From Tissierellia bacterium (GTDB taxonomy: Bacteria > Bacillota > Clostridia > Tissierellales > Peptoniphilaceae), in the NCBI GenBank assembly GCA_030537765.1, contig JAUNVH010000007.1, forward strand, positions 23,919 through 58,841: 34,923 nt of DNA. Reading direction: 5' to 3'. Made by a program: the position numbers and the translations under genes. The notes under the pieces were generated by a model. That model made no database searches and was not told where the DNA came from. It saw only the letters and a list, made by a program, of their open reading frames with translations. Below, piece after piece: positions 23,722 through 33,502 of the stretch (its first letter is position 1; every line of letters begins with the position of its first letter).

Positions 23722-25529
23722 ATCTTATCACCGGCTTTCGCTCTGGGCAAAGTTATAGTTATTTCAGTGCCTCTGCCGGGCGCCGAATCGAGCATAATTT
23801 TGCCATCAAGTGCATCGATAAGTTCTTTGGAAATCGATAGGCCAAGCCCTGTTCCGCCCTCTTCTCGGCTTCTGCCCTTTTCGACTCTATAAAATCTTTC
23901 GAAAATTCTCCTTTGGTCTTTAAAAGGAATCCCGATGCCATTATCTTTTATAGTGATATTTACATCTCTTCTAAATTCTGTAACTACAATATCAACTCTG
24001 CCCCTATTGCCCGTATATTTATATGCATTTGAAATTACATTCATAAAAATTTTATCTAGCGCATTCCTATCAGCCTTGACATATGTCTTTTTAAAATTGG
24101 TAGCTACATAAATTTCTTTTTCTTTGCGCATCAAATCTAAGCTTTGCAAACACTGTTCCAAAATTTTAGAAATATCTAATGCTTCAATTTCCCAATTTGT
24201 ATGTTTATAGTCGATATTTGAAAGCTGGAGTAAGTCCATTACTAAATTATTCATTCGATCCGATTCTTTATTTATAATTTCTAGAAAATGTTTATTAGTA
24301 TCTCTATCTAGATCTTGATCGATTAGCGTTTCAGAATAAGTTTTAATTGTAGTGATAGGCGTTTTTAATTCATGCGATACATTTGCAACAAATTCTTTTC
24401 GCATATCGTCTAATTTATGTTCTTTAGTAATATCTTGGAAAACTGCGATAATGCCAGAAGGTTGAGAATTGTCGTCTAAATATGGTGCATATTTAATATT
24501 AAAAAATTTATCGTCCATAGATTCAGACACTTCGCCCTCTAGCGTTCTAATATCAGAATAATCAATATTTTCAATTCCAATTCGTGAAATATTAAAAGTC
24601 TTAAGCCCCAAAAGCTCTTCATCTGTAAGGCCTAAAAGATCGGTTGCAATATAGTTTGCATGAATGAGCTTATTTTCTTTATTCACAGCCACAACGCCTT
24701 CTGCCATATAATTAAATATCGTATCTAGCTTTGCCCTTTCAAGGTCCATATCTGAGATTGTATGTTTCAATTCTTCTGTCAGATAATTGAACATAGTGCC
24801 CAATTGGCCAATTTCATCATCACTTTTTACATCGACCTTTTGATCAAAATCACCTTTTGCCATCTCTCTCGCCTTTTTTGTGACATCACTAATAGGCCCC
24901 GTAATTGACGAAGCCAAAACATAGCCCAATATGACAGTTATCAATAGCGCAACTAAGCTCGCATTAGTCATTATGGCGCGCGTGGAATCTATCAAATTAT
25001 AGACACCTTGCAAATCGCCAATCAAATAGAATATGCCCCTGATATTTCCGCTATTGTCGACAATCGGCTTTGTCATATGGATGCTCTTTGCATTCATATT
25101 TTTATCTTCGACATTGTTTTCGCCAGCAGTGCCTTTGAAAGCAGATATAATAATATCGGGATTGAAATCTTTATATGACAGAGCTTTTTTGCCCTTGATC
25201 GATTTTGCATTATTAGTCGTCGAAGCGATTATTGTCGGTATATTGTCATCATAGATTAGATAGAGCTGAAAATTTGAATTGATTCTCCATTCATCTAACA
25301 TCTTTTGTATATCTTCAGATGAGCGCAGCCAATCTTTTTCAACAATCAAATCTGATGATGATATGATCGTATTTACAGTCTGAGTCATTTCTTCACGAAC
25401 AGCCTCTAATTGAGTCGACTCCAATCTATTGACAATAAATACTCCGATAAATATCATAAATACTAAAACGAGCATAAAATAAATCGCAGCAAAGCGCCAT
25501 CTTATGCTCTTAAAAAAATTGCCTTTCAA
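23718..25529 (-). CDS. walK: WalK sensor histidine kinase
   Basis: Essential cell-wall homeostasis kinase, 603 residues. Membrane segments at about 13-33 and 189-209 flank an extracytoplasmic Cache/PAS-like domain. Then come HAMP (about 205-260), a cytoplasmic PAS domain (about 265-368), and the kinase core: H-box F-V-A-N-V-S-H-E-L-K-T-P with phospho-acceptor His386, N-box N-V-I-S-N-A-Y-K-Y, G1 D-N-G-I-G-I-P and G2 G-G-T-G-L-G-L-S-I. It phosphorylates WalR. The start is a TTG with GGGGG upstream; no ATG occurs before residue 19, inside the membrane segment. It lies two bases after walR. Confidence 0.93.
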   Translation of the reverse strand: MKGNFFKSIRWRFAAIYFMLVLVFMIFIGVFIVNRLESTQLEAVREEMTQTVNTIISSSDLIVEKDWLRSSEDIQKMLDEWRINSNFQLYLIYDDNIPTIIASTTNNAKSIKGKKALSYKDFNPDIIISAFKGTAGENNVEDKNMNAKSIHMTKPIVDNSGNIRGIFYLIGDLQGVYNLIDSTRAIMTNASLVALLITVILGYVLASSITGPISDVTKKAREMAKGDFDQKVDVKSDDEIGQLGTMFNYLTEELKHTISDMDLERAKLDTIFNYMAEGVVAVNKENKLIHANYIATDLLGLTDEELLGLKTFNISRIGIENIDYSDIRTLEGEVSESMDDKFFNIKYAPYLDDNSQPSGIIAVFQDITKEHKLDDMRKEFVANVSHELKTPITTIKTYSETLIDQDLDRDTNKHFLEIINKESDRMNNLVMDLLQLSNIDYKHTNWEIEALDISKILEQCLQSLDLMRKEKEIYVATNFKKTYVKADRNALDKIFMNVISNAYKYTGNRGRVDIVVTEFRRDVNITIKDNGIGIPFKDQRRIFERFYRVEKGRSREEGGTGLGLSISKELIDALDGKIMLDSAPGRGTEITITLPRAKAGDKI

Positions 25530-25531
25530 AT

Positions 25532-26215
25532 TTAACCCCCGAAATAATAGCCTACGCCTCTCTTAGTTAATATATATTTAAAATCGCCGTCGTCTTCGAT
25601 TTTTCCTCTAAGTCTTCTGACTGTCACATCGACAGTTCTAATATCGCCAAAGTATTCATAACCCCAAACTTCTTTTAAAAGTTCCTCGCGCGAAAAGACT
25701 TCGCCCGATTTGGCGGCCAAAAATTTTAATAGTTCATATTCTCGCAAAGTCAAATCTACGGTCTCGCCCGATTTTGTAACTTCATATTTTGCAAGGTCGA
25801 TCACAAGTTCGCCAAATTCAATTTTCTCATCGTCCGTATCGGGACTGGAAAGCTCTATGCGCCTCAAATTTGCACGCACTCTGGCAATCAATTCTTTCAT
25901 TGAAAAAGGCTTTACAATATAATCATCGGCGCCCAGTTCAAGGCCCAATATTTTATCAGTCTCGTCCTCTTTGGCTGTGAGCATTATAATTGGAAATTTA
26001 TATTTTCCCCTCAGTTCTTTCAATACTTCAAAGCCGTCTTTTTTTGGCATCATAATATCGAGAATGAGTAAATCTGGCGTTTCTTCTTCTACTTTGATTA
26101 CACATTCTTCGCCATCATATGCAAGCCTGACAGTACAACCCTCTTTTTCTAAATTAAATTTAATAATGTCTGCTATGGCTCTTTCGTCATCTGCAATTAA
26201 AATTTTATTATCCAT
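25532..26215 (-). CDS. walR: WalR response regulator
   Basis: OmpR-type DNA-binding regulator of cell-wall metabolism, 227 residues. The receiver domain has the acidic pair Asp10-Glu11-type pocket (A-D-D-E), phospho-acceptor Asp53 (I-L-D-I-M-M-P), Thr in M-L-T-A-K and the conserved Lys in V-K-P-F. The winged helix ends with G-D-I-R-T-V-D-V-T-V-R-R-L-R, the recognition helix characteristic of WalR, and R-G-V-G-Y-Y-F. It should control autolysin and wall-remodelling genes, possibly including the SLH proteins in this window (inference). GAGGTGAACA precedes the ATG. First gene of the wal operon. Confidence 0.95.
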   Translation of the reverse strand: MDNKILIADDERAIADIIKFNLEKEGCTVRLAYDGEECVIKVEEETPDLLILDIMMPKKDGFEVLKELRGKYKFPIIMLTAKEDETDKILGLELGADDYIVKPFSMKELIARVRANLRRIELSSPDTDDEKIEFGELVIDLAKYEVTKSGETVDLTLREYELLKFLAAKSGEVFSREELLKEVWGYEYFGDIRTVDVTVRRLRGKIEDDGDFKYILTKRGVGYYFGG

Positions 26216-26255
26216 TGTTCACCTCATAAATTGAATAAGTCGTTCGCTTATAAAT

Positions 26256-26264
26256 ATTATATCA
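26256..26264 (-). promoter_or_regulatory. Extended -10 promoter of the wal operon
   Basis: The minus strand reads TGATATAAT: a perfect TATAAT preceded by the TG extension, about 40 bases before the walR ATG. No good -35 is seen, as is usual for extended -10 promoters. Confidence 0.6.
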
Positions 26265-26301
26265 TATTTTAGACTAAAGCGTTTTATAGTAAATTTTTTG
26301 C

Positions 26302-26343
26302 AAAAAAAATCCGATTCATTCTCAATGATGAGATAAATCGGAT
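26302..26343 (-). terminator. Terminator after murJ
   Basis: ATCCGATT arms at 26309-26316 and 26336-26343 with a weaker inner stem (TCTC/GAGA), then eight T residues on the minus strand, six bases from the murJ stop. Confidence 0.9.
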
Positions 26344-26348
26344 ATAAT

Positions 26349-27953
26349 TTATGCATTTTTTGCTTCTTGTATTTTTCTTCGCCTTTTAATCGCCTTTACT
26401 ATCATTCTAAATTCTTTCATGCCCAAAGCGTAGCACATGATTGCATAGACGATTACGCTCAAAATCACAGTTATGATAATTGCGAGTAATTGAAATTTTC
26501 TGCTCGGTCCCACAATTGAAGATAATAATGCAAAGCCGTATTTAGTCACAAAGCCCATAACGGTCGAGGCCATTATGGCCTTTATAAAGGTTCTGATATA
26601 GCCTTTCATGCCTATATGGCCAATCTTTTTATGAAGTACATAAAAGCTTGCAAGTATTGTCACATTATGAGCCACGCAGACTGCAATCGCAAGTGCCTTG
26701 TAATTTAAAAATTTGACTAATGTCAGATTTAAAAATATATTTAATGACACTAATAAAACGCCTAAATAAAGCGGTGTCAATGTATCTTGAAGCGAATAAT
26801 AGACTCTATTTAATATATTAGATAGGCTCATCGCCGTAAGTGCAATTGCATAAATTCTTAACATTACTGCCGTCATATTGGCATCATGCTGAGTAAACTT
26901 TCCAGACATGAATAGAGTTTCCACCATCGGTTGCGCCAAAATTATTAGCCCAAATGTAGACGGAATTGTAATCATCATAATAAATTTTATAGATGTGCTC
27001 ATTGCTCGTTTTCCGTTTTTGTAATTGCCGCTTGAAAATTCTCTGCTCAAAATTGGAAATGCAACTGCAGTAATTGCCGTTATGAAAATTCCGTGAATCA
27101 AAATATTTAATCTATTGGCATATTCCATAACCGAAATTACATTTGTGTCAAGGCCCGATGCAATATGCGTATTTACGATTGAATTTATATCGTTAATTGC
27201 TACGCTAAATAGCACAGGGGCGCACAGCACCAATGCTTCAATTACATATTTATCTTTTATATCGAATACAGGTCTAATTTTTAAACCGGCTCGGCTTGCA
27301 TATGGCGCTAAAAATAGAGCCTGTGCCAATACGGCAACAACGCTTGCCACACTCATTCCAACTATGCCATATTTCCTAGAGAGTAATACCATATAGGCAA
27401 TATAGACAATATTAAATGGAATGGAGATTGCTCCCGTTGCGGCAAAACGGCCTTCATTTTGCAAATAGCCTGTCAATATTCCGACTATTGCACTAAATAC
27501 TAAGCCTGTCATGCTGATTCTGGTCAGTTTTATTGAAAGCTCAAAAACTGAATGATCAAATCTGCCTGCCACAATTTTCATCAACCAAGGGGCAAAAATT
27601 ACGCCTATGATGCTAATTAAGATTGCCGGCAGCATTGTCAAAAATAGCATATTATTGGCATGATAATTTTTGGACTCAGGCCCTTCTGCCTGTTCCACTT
27701 TTGCCAGCATCGGAATGAAAGTCGTTGTGATGGCGCTACTAATGAGTATCGAAAACAAAGAAGTTGCTTTGAATGAAGCGTGAAATGCCGATGCATCGGC
27801 CGTTGCTCCAAAGTAGTGAGCCATAATCGATATGCGCCCAAATCCAAAAACTTTGCCCACGAATGCAAAAATTATAAGAGCGAGTGTCGATTTTGCTACT
27901 CGCTTTCCTGTATCTAAGTTTTTCGTTTTAGTTTCCAAATTATTCTTGTTCAT
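26349..27953 (-). CDS. murJ: MurJ lipid II flippase
   Basis: Integral membrane flippase that moves lipid II to the outer face for peptidoglycan synthesis, 534 residues with about 14 hydrophobic segments. The N-terminal stretch K-V-F-G-F-G-R and A-H-Y-F-G-A-T-A-D-A-S-A-F is the MurJ/MviN signature, and F-P-I-L-S-R-E-F is another family motif near residue 300. The C-terminus is a short basic tail. I see no ribosome binding site before the ATG, and a TATAAT lies only eight bases upstream, so the message may be leaderless. The position between wal and lon clusters puts wall-synthesis genes side by side. Confidence 0.92.
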   Translation of the reverse strand: MNKNNLETKTKNLDTGKRVAKSTLALIIFAFVGKVFGFGRISIMAHYFGATADASAFHASFKATSLFSILISSAITTTFIPMLAKVEQAEGPESKNYHANNMLFLTMLPAILISIIGVIFAPWLMKIVAGRFDHSVFELSIKLTRISMTGLVFSAIVGILTGYLQNEGRFAATGAISIPFNIVYIAYMVLLSRKYGIVGMSVASVVAVLAQALFLAPYASRAGLKIRPVFDIKDKYVIEALVLCAPVLFSVAINDINSIVNTHIASGLDTNVISVMEYANRLNILIHGIFITAITAVAFPILSREFSSGNYKNGKRAMSTSIKFIMMITIPSTFGLIILAQPMVETLFMSGKFTQHDANMTAVMLRIYAIALTAMSLSNILNRVYYSLQDTLTPLYLGVLLVSLNIFLNLTLVKFLNYKALAIAVCVAHNVTILASFYVLHKKIGHIGMKGYIRTFIKAIMASTVMGFVTKYGFALLSSIVGPSRKFQLLAIIITVILSVIVYAIMCYALGMKEFRMIVKAIKRRRKIQEAKNA

Positions 27954-27961
27954 AATTTCAT

Positions 27962-27988
27962 ATTATATCATTTATCGATAAATTTCAA
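27962..27988 (-). promoter_or_regulatory. Promoter of murJ, close to its start codon
   Basis: On the minus strand, TTGAAA (27988-27983), 15 bases, then TATAAT (27967-27962) with a TG extension (TGATATAAT). The transcript start is expected within about two bases of the murJ ATG. Confidence 0.55.
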
Positions 27989-27990
27989 TA

Positions 27991-28602
27991 CTACGAAAGT
28001 TTATTTTGAGGTAAAACTTTGCTCCAAAATGAGCTTGCAAATTGTATTATTGGCCCTAAAGTTATTACGGCCAAAATTGTTCCAAAGTTAAAGACTCCAC
28101 CAAGTAAAAAACCTGAAATTGTAAATGCTGCATCGAATATTATTCTTATATGTGCATATTCTCGATTTGTCTTTTCTGAAATGACTTTAACTATCCCATC
28201 TACCCAAGGAAAACCTAAATTCGTATTTATGACTAGACCATTTCCAAATGCCAGTAAAAGTATTCCAAAGATGAGCAGTAAAATTCTTATAAATAGATTT
28301 GGATTTAGATTCACAAAAATTATGGAACTAATATTTATAAATACGCCTAATAAAATGGCATTTAAAACTGTTCCTATGTGAAAATATTTTTTTGCCAATA
28401 AAAATATTATTATAAGTCCAATTATATTTACAATATTTGCCGCATTGCCATATGAAATATTTAATACTGAATGTACTCCGTCATAAAAAAGAGAAATGGG
28501 ATCGGAGCCAAAATTAGATTTATAAAGTGCATTTATACCTATTGACATTATAAAATAGCCTATAATCGCCTTTATTATCTTTTTAAAATCATTATTTTTC
28601 AT
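27991..28602 (-). CDS. YczE/YitT-like integral membrane protein
   Basis: Membrane protein of about 203 residues with five hydrophobic segments, a basic N-terminus (K-K-I-I-K-A) and the pattern G-S-D-P-I-S-L-F-Y-D-G early and L-G-F-P-W-V-D-G-I later, as in the YczE family of uncharacterised membrane proteins. No biochemical role is established that I can apply here. I start at the ATG at 28602, which overlaps the engB end by 11 bases; a TTG at 28617 in the same frame, behind GGAAG, is the alternative. It is probably cotranscribed with engB and coupled to it. Confidence 0.8.
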   Translation of the reverse strand: MKNNDFKKIIKAIIGYFIMSIGINALYKSNFGSDPISLFYDGVHSVLNISYGNAANIVNIIGLIIIFLLAKKYFHIGTVLNAILLGVFINISSIIFVNLNPNLFIRILLLIFGILLLAFGNGLVINTNLGFPWVDGIVKVISEKTNREYAHIRIIFDAAFTISGFLLGGVFNFGTILAVITLGPIIQFASSFWSKVLPQNKLS

Positions 28603-29182
28603 TGATAATTTTTTCAATATCTTCCCAAACCTTCTCTCTGTTAAATTTATTTTCTGACGAATAAACAGTTGCTAGTGAAGGATTTTTAACTCCCAATTTT
28701 TTTATAGAAATATTTTTATGCCTTTGGTATTTTCCTTTTGAAATTTTGTCGGCTTTAGTAAAAATCACATAGCCAGAAAATCCAGCAGCCAAAATATATT
28801 CATACATTTCACAATCGAGCTTAGTGGGCTCGTGGCGAATATCTGTAAGTAATATTATCTCTTTTAAATTTGTTCGAGTTTCTAAATATTTATTGATTAT
28901 ATCAGCCCAATCTCTTCTGCTAGATTTTGAAACTTGGGCATAACCATATCCCGGAAGGTCTACAAATCTGAACTGATTATTTATATTATAAAAATTTACA
29001 GTTCTAGTCTTTCCAGGTTTTGAGCTAGTATATGCAAGTTTTCTTCTATTTACTAAGGAATTTATAAAACTGCTTTTGCCCACATTAGACCTGCCCGCAA
29101 GTGCAATTTCGGGCAGATCGTCATTTGGATATGTTTTTGGGCTCACAGCCATCGTTTCGAGTTCAGCTGATTTTATCTTCAT
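28592..29182 (-). CDS. engB: Ribosome biogenesis GTP-binding protein EngB/YsxC
   Basis: Essential GTPase needed for late assembly of the large ribosomal subunit, 196 residues, standard length. G1 is G-R-S-N-V-G-K-S-S (30-38), G3 is D-L-P-G (75-78) followed by Y-G-Y-A, and G4 is T-K-A-D (142-145). The start overlaps the lon stop as TAATG, the usual lon-engB coupling of Firmicutes. Confidence 0.95.
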   Translation of the reverse strand: MKIKSAELETMAVSPKTYPNDDLPEIALAGRSNVGKSSFINSLVNRRKLAYTSSKPGKTRTVNFYNINNQFRFVDLPGYGYAQVSKSSRRDWADIINKYLETRTNLKEIILLTDIRHEPTKLDCEMYEYILAAGFSGYVIFTKADKISKGKYQRHKNISIKKLGVKNPSLATVYSSENKFNREKVWEDIEKIINEK

Positions 29183-31551
29183 TATTTTTTATCCTTCTTG
29201 GTCTTTTTGCTCTTCTTAGTTTTATCGAGCGCCAAATCAAATACTTCATGCACATCTGATACTGCAATTATATTTAGCTTAGCTTTTGCTGCAGCTTCAA
29301 TTTCTTGCAAATCTGGTTCATTCTCTTTTGGAATCAATACAGTTTTGCAACCCATGCGTTGTGCTGCTAAAAGTTTTTCTTTAAGCCCACCTATTGGTAG
29401 CACTCTACCTCTTAGCGTTATTTCTCCAGTCATTGCAATATCTTTTTTCACAGGTATGCCAGTAAGTGCCGATAAAACTGCCGTTGCCATAGTAATACCT
29501 GCCGAAGGGCCGTCTTTTGGCATTGCTCCTTCTGGAATGTGAATGTGTATATCGGTATTGGTATAAAATTCTTCGTCTATATCGTATTCTTTGGCAATAC
29601 TTCTGATATAAGAAATTCCAGCTGCTGCCGATTCTTTCATCACATCGCCAAGTTTTCCAGTAAGCTGAATTTTTCCCTTTCCGGGCATACAATTAGCTTC
29701 AATTGTGAGAGTTGTGCCTCCAACTTCAGTCCATGCAAGGCCCGTTACAACGCCAACTTGGTCTTTGTCTTCTAAGACATCGTAAATATAGCGTTTTGGT
29801 CCTAGATATTTGTCTAAGTTTCCAGCATTGATTCTGATTTTTTCTTTCTTTTCAGTCACAATTTGAAGTGCACATTTTCTCAAAATCTTTTGAATTTCAC
29901 GTTCTAAATTTCTAACTCCAGATTCGCGAGTATAATAGTCAATAATATCTCTCAAAGCATTGTCAGAAATCTCTACAGTATCTTTTGGAATTCCATTTTC
30001 TTTAATCTGTTTTGGCAATAGATAGTCTGTAGCTATTACAAATTTTTCATGCGGCGTATAGCCTTCAATTTTTATAACTTCCATTCTATCTAAAAGCGGT
30101 CTTGGAATTGTGGATATTGTATTTGCCGTAGTCACAAATAGGACATGGCTCAAATCATAAGGCAAATCAATATAATGGTCTGTAAATGAAGAATTTTGCT
30201 CTGGATCTAATACTTCCAAAAGCCCACTAGCCGGGTCTCCTCTATAATTGTTGCCAACTTTATCGATCTCGTCTAATAAAAATACGGGATCGACTGTGCC
30301 GGCTTTTTTCATATTATTGATTACAGCCCCAGGCAATGCGCCAATATAAGTTCTTCTATGACCACGAATTTGTGCCTCGTCTGTCACTCCGCCAAGTCGC
30401 ATACTGACAAATTTTTTGTCTAAAGCTCTGGCAATAGATCTTACGATTGAAGTCTTACCAACTCCAGGTGGCCCAACTAAACAGAGTATCGGCCCCTTTG
30501 GCGAATCGGTCAAACGTCTAACTGCAAGAAATTCTAAGATTCTCTTTTTGACATCTTTTAAGCCATAATGATCTTCGTCTAAAATTTCTTCTGCTCTATT
30601 TATATCTGTAAGTTCTTTTTCTTCATATTTCCAAGGCAGAGAAATAACCCAATCTAGATAGTTTAAAAGCACTCCATATTCAGCAGAACTTGGATGAATT
30701 TTATTTAACTTATCGGCTTCTTTCAAGAGCTTTTTCTCCGACTCTTCTTCTAGACCTAAGGCCTTTATTTTTTCAGAATAATTGTCGGCATCTTTTTCGT
30801 CATCATCGTCACCAAGTTCTTGTCTAATGGCCTTTAACTGTTCTCTGAGATAATATTCTCTTTGAACTTCGCCCATTTGCTTTTTAACTCTTTCGTTTAT
30901 TTTATTTTCTATGCCCAATAATTCTATTTCACGCTGTAAAATTTCGTGAAAACAAATGATTCTATCATATCTTTCAATTTTTGAAAGTAATTTTTGGCTA
31001 TCCTCAATGCTAAGTGGCAAATAGGATGCTACCATATCTATCAAATTATCCGGATTATTGATTCCTTGAATCATATCTACTGCGACAGGATTGATCTTAG
31101 TATTTGCATGAATATAATTTTCTAAATCATCTTTTACAAGTCGCATTCCGGCTTCTTCTGTTACGCTGAGTTCGCCGTCTTTTTCAGGTATTCTCGTAAC
31201 ATTTGCTTTTATATAGGGCTCCATTTGCTCGAAGTTTTTAACTTTGACTCTGTACTCACCTTCGACGAGCACGCGCGTCAAACCCTGTGGCAATTTCAAC
31301 ATCTGTCTAATTACGGCCACAGTTCCTATATCATATATATCATCGGCATTTGGTTCCATATTTTTATAATCTTTTTGTGTCAATAAAAGTATTCTGGAAT
31401 CTTCCAATTCAGCCTGTTCAATTGCAGCAATACTGATTTCTCTACCGACATCGAAATGTGTTACCATCTGTGGAAAGACCACAATATTTCTAAGCGGTAT
31501 TACAGGGAAAGTTTCAACTATCTCAAATCCGGTATTAGTTTTTTCACTCAT
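29182..31551 (-). CDS. lon: ATP-dependent protease Lon
   Basis: Cytoplasmic AAA+ protease for damaged and regulatory proteins, 789 residues. The N-terminal LON substrate domain spans about 10-205, a coiled region follows, Walker A is G-P-P-G-V-G-K-T (360-367), Walker B is F-L-L-D-E-I-D-K, and the protease domain has P-K-D-G-P-S-A-G with catalytic Ser683 and Lys726 in G-G-L-K-E-K. Length and motifs are those of LonA. The C-terminus adds a Lys-rich tail after the domain. GGGGAG precedes the ATG. It is separated from clpX by 106 bases with a hairpin and possible -10 box, so it can be regulated apart from clpPX. Confidence 0.96.
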   Translation of the reverse strand: MSEKTNTGFEIVETFPVIPLRNIVVFPQMVTHFDVGREISIAAIEQAELEDSRILLLTQKDYKNMEPNADDIYDIGTVAVIRQMLKLPQGLTRVLVEGEYRVKVKNFEQMEPYIKANVTRIPEKDGELSVTEEAGMRLVKDDLENYIHANTKINPVAVDMIQGINNPDNLIDMVASYLPLSIEDSQKLLSKIERYDRIICFHEILQREIELLGIENKINERVKKQMGEVQREYYLREQLKAIRQELGDDDDEKDADNYSEKIKALGLEEESEKKLLKEADKLNKIHPSSAEYGVLLNYLDWVISLPWKYEEKELTDINRAEEILDEDHYGLKDVKKRILEFLAVRRLTDSPKGPILCLVGPPGVGKTSIVRSIARALDKKFVSMRLGGVTDEAQIRGHRRTYIGALPGAVINNMKKAGTVDPVFLLDEIDKVGNNYRGDPASGLLEVLDPEQNSSFTDHYIDLPYDLSHVLFVTTANTISTIPRPLLDRMEVIKIEGYTPHEKFVIATDYLLPKQIKENGIPKDTVEISDNALRDIIDYYTRESGVRNLEREIQKILRKCALQIVTEKKEKIRINAGNLDKYLGPKRYIYDVLEDKDQVGVVTGLAWTEVGGTTLTIEANCMPGKGKIQLTGKLGDVMKESAAAGISYIRSIAKEYDIDEEFYTNTDIHIHIPEGAMPKDGPSAGITMATAVLSALTGIPVKKDIAMTGEITLRGRVLPIGGLKEKLLAAQRMGCKTVLIPKENEPDLQEIEAAAKAKLNIIAVSDVHEVFDLALDKTKKSKKTKKDKK

Positions 31552-31582
31552 TATTACTCCCCTCCATATCTAATAATATCTT

Positions 31583-31615
31583 ACAAAAATTACAGCCCAT
31601 CGTGCTTCAATGGGC
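31583..31615 (-). terminator. Hairpin between clpX and lon (terminator or lon leader attenuator)
   Basis: GCCCAT arms (31595-31600 and 31610-31615) around nine bases. The minus strand then reads TGTAATTTTTG, a poor but present T run. A TATAAT lies just upstream at 31623-31628, so the hairpin may instead open the lon leader. Confidence 0.55.
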
Positions 31616-31657
31616 CATAATCATTATATATATATCCAATTTTAGCCGTTTTAAACA

Positions 31658-32902
31658 TTATTCATTGACTGCCGAATCCTCTTTTAAAACGAGCTTAGGT
31701 TCAGCGTTATTTTCAACAACATCTTCGGTTATTATAATCTTTTCAATATCGGTTCGCGATGGAGCTTCATACATTGTCTCGAGCATTGCATTTTCGATAA
31801 TGCCTCTAAGACCTCTTGCGCCAGCCTTTCTTTCGACAGCTTGCTTTGCAATAGTCTTTAATGCCTTTTCATCAAAATCTAATTTGACATTGTCCATTAA
31901 AAGAAGTTGCTGATACTGTTTTACCAAAGCATTCTTTGGCTTAGTAAGTATTTCTACCAAAGCTTCTTCGTCAAGCTCCTCTAGTGTCACAATGACTGGC
32001 AATCTGCCAATAAATTCTGGTATTAGACCAAATTTTAGCAAATCTTCTGGCAGAAGTTGTTTTAATGCTTCAGTTTCAGATTTTTCTACATTAGATTTTA
32101 CATCTGCACCAAAGCCAATATTTTTAGAGCCAGTTCGTTTTTCAATAATTTTTTTGATGCCAGCAAAAGCTCCGCCGACTATGAATAAAATATTTTTCGT
32201 GTCGACTTCGATAAATTCCTGTTGCGGATGTTTTCTGCCGCCTTGTGGTGGCACATTTGCAACTGTGCCTTCTATAATTTTTAATAGCGCCTGTTGCACA
32301 CCCTCGCCCGAAACATCTCTTGTGATCGATACATTTTCGCTCTTTTTGGCAATCTTATCAATCTCGTCAATATAGATAATGCCTCTTTCGGCTCTTTCTA
32401 TATCATAATCTGCAGCTTGAATCAGTTTTAAAATTATATTTTCAACGTCTTCGCCCACATAGCCTGCCTCTGTCAAAGTTGTGGCATCTGCAATTGCAAA
32501 AGGCACATCTAAGATTTTGGCAAGAGTTTGTGCCAAAAGTGTTTTTCCAACTCCAGTAGGGCCAACCATCAAGATATTTGATTTTTGTAATTCGACATCT
32601 TCGTCTATTACTGCATTTATTCTTTTGTAATGATTATAGACTGCCACTGCGAGCGAACGCTTTGCGCTCTCTTGTTTTATGACATATTCGTCTAGAATCT
32701 GTTTTATCTCAGCTGGCTTTGGCAGCTTAGTCTGTTTTTTCTTAGTAAATCTTCGGATATCTTCATCGATAATCTTCTTTGCCAAATCGATACATTCATT
32801 ACATATAAACACATTAGGTCCTGTAATTATGCGATCAACTTCGTTTTGTGATTTACCGCAAAAAGAACAATGAAGTAATCCTTCTTCTGAATTATAGCTC
32901 AT
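31658..32902 (-). CDS. clpX: ClpX, ATPase subunit of the ClpXP protease
   Basis: Hexameric unfoldase of 414 residues. The zinc-binding domain has Cys12, Cys15, Cys34 and Cys37. Walker A is G-P-T-G-V-G-K-T (114-121), with Walker [10 protein letters not shown]. The ClpP-docking I-G-F loop is present in [15 protein letters not shown] precedes the ATG and the clpP stop is nine bases upstream, so both subunits come from one message, consistent with partner stoichiometry. Confidence 0.96.
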   Translation of the reverse strand: MSYNSEEGLLHCSFCGKSQNEVDRIITGPNVFICNECIDLAKKIIDEDIRRFTKKKQTKLPKPAEIKQILDEYVIKQESAKRSLAVAVYNHYKRINAVIDEDVELQKSNILMVGPTGVGKTLLAQTLAKILDVPFAIADATTLTEAGYVGEDVENIILKLIQAADYDIERAERGIIYIDEIDKIAKKSENVSITRDVSGEGVQQALLKIIEGTVANVPPQGGRKHPQQEFIEVDTKNILFIVGGAFAGIKKIIEKRTGSKNIGFGADVKSNVEKSETEALKQLLPEDLLKFGLIPEFIGRLPVIVTLEELDEEALVEILTKPKNALVKQYQQLLLMDNVKLDFDEKALKTIAKQAVERKAGARGLRGIIENAMLETMYEAPSRTDIEKIIITEDVVENNAEPKLVLKEDSAVNE

Positions 32903-32911
32903 TTTTCCTCC

Positions 32912-33493
32912 TTATTTAGACACGACTACTTTGTCTATAAGCCCGTAATCAACAGCTTCTTCAGCCGTCATATAGTAGTCTCTTTCGGTATCTTTAGCAA
33001 TTCTTTTGAGCGTCTGGCCTGTTCTTTTAGCTAAAATTTTCTCAAGTCTTTCTCTAATTTGCAAAATCTTTTCAGCCTGAATCTTGATATCGGTCGCTTG
33101 GCCTCTGGCACCTCCGAGCGGTTGATGAATCATAATATCTGCGTTCGGAAGGGCATATCTTTTGCCCTTAGTGCCGGCTGCGAGTAAAAACGCACCCATA
33201 GAAGCCGCTTGTCCAATACATATTGTCGATATATCGGGCTTGACATATTGCATAGTGTCATAAATTGCAAAACCTGCAGTAACACTACCACCTGGAGAAT
33301 TTATATATACTTGAATATCTTTTTCAGGATCTTCTGCTTCCAAAAATAGCAGTTGGGCAACAATTATATTTGCCATCATATCGGTGATTTCTTCACCAAT
33401 AAATATGATTCTATCTTTTAATAGGCGAGAATATATATCATAAGATCTTTCGCCATAATGCGTTTGCTCTACCACCATGGGTATTAAAGCCAT
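32912..33493 (-). CDS. clpP: ClpP protease catalytic subunit
   Basis: Serine protease of 193 residues that forms the double-heptamer chamber used with ClpX. The triad is Ser98 (Q-A-A-S-M-G-A), His123 (M-I-H-Q-P) and Asp172 (T-E-R-D-Y), at the canonical positions, and the Q-P-L-G-G dimer turn is present. AGGAGG precedes the ATG. It lies between tig and clpX with nine-base gaps on both sides. Confidence 0.96.
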   Translation of the reverse strand: MALIPMVVEQTHYGERSYDIYSRLLKDRIIFIGEEITDMMANIIVAQLLFLEAEDPEKDIQVYINSPGGSVTAGFAIYDTMQYVKPDISTICIGQAASMGAFLLAAGTKGKRYALPNADIMIHQPLGGARGQATDIKIQAEKILQIRERLEKILAKRTGQTLKRIAKDTERDYYMTAEEAVDYGLIDKVVVSK

Positions 33494-33502
33494 AATTACC
33501 TC

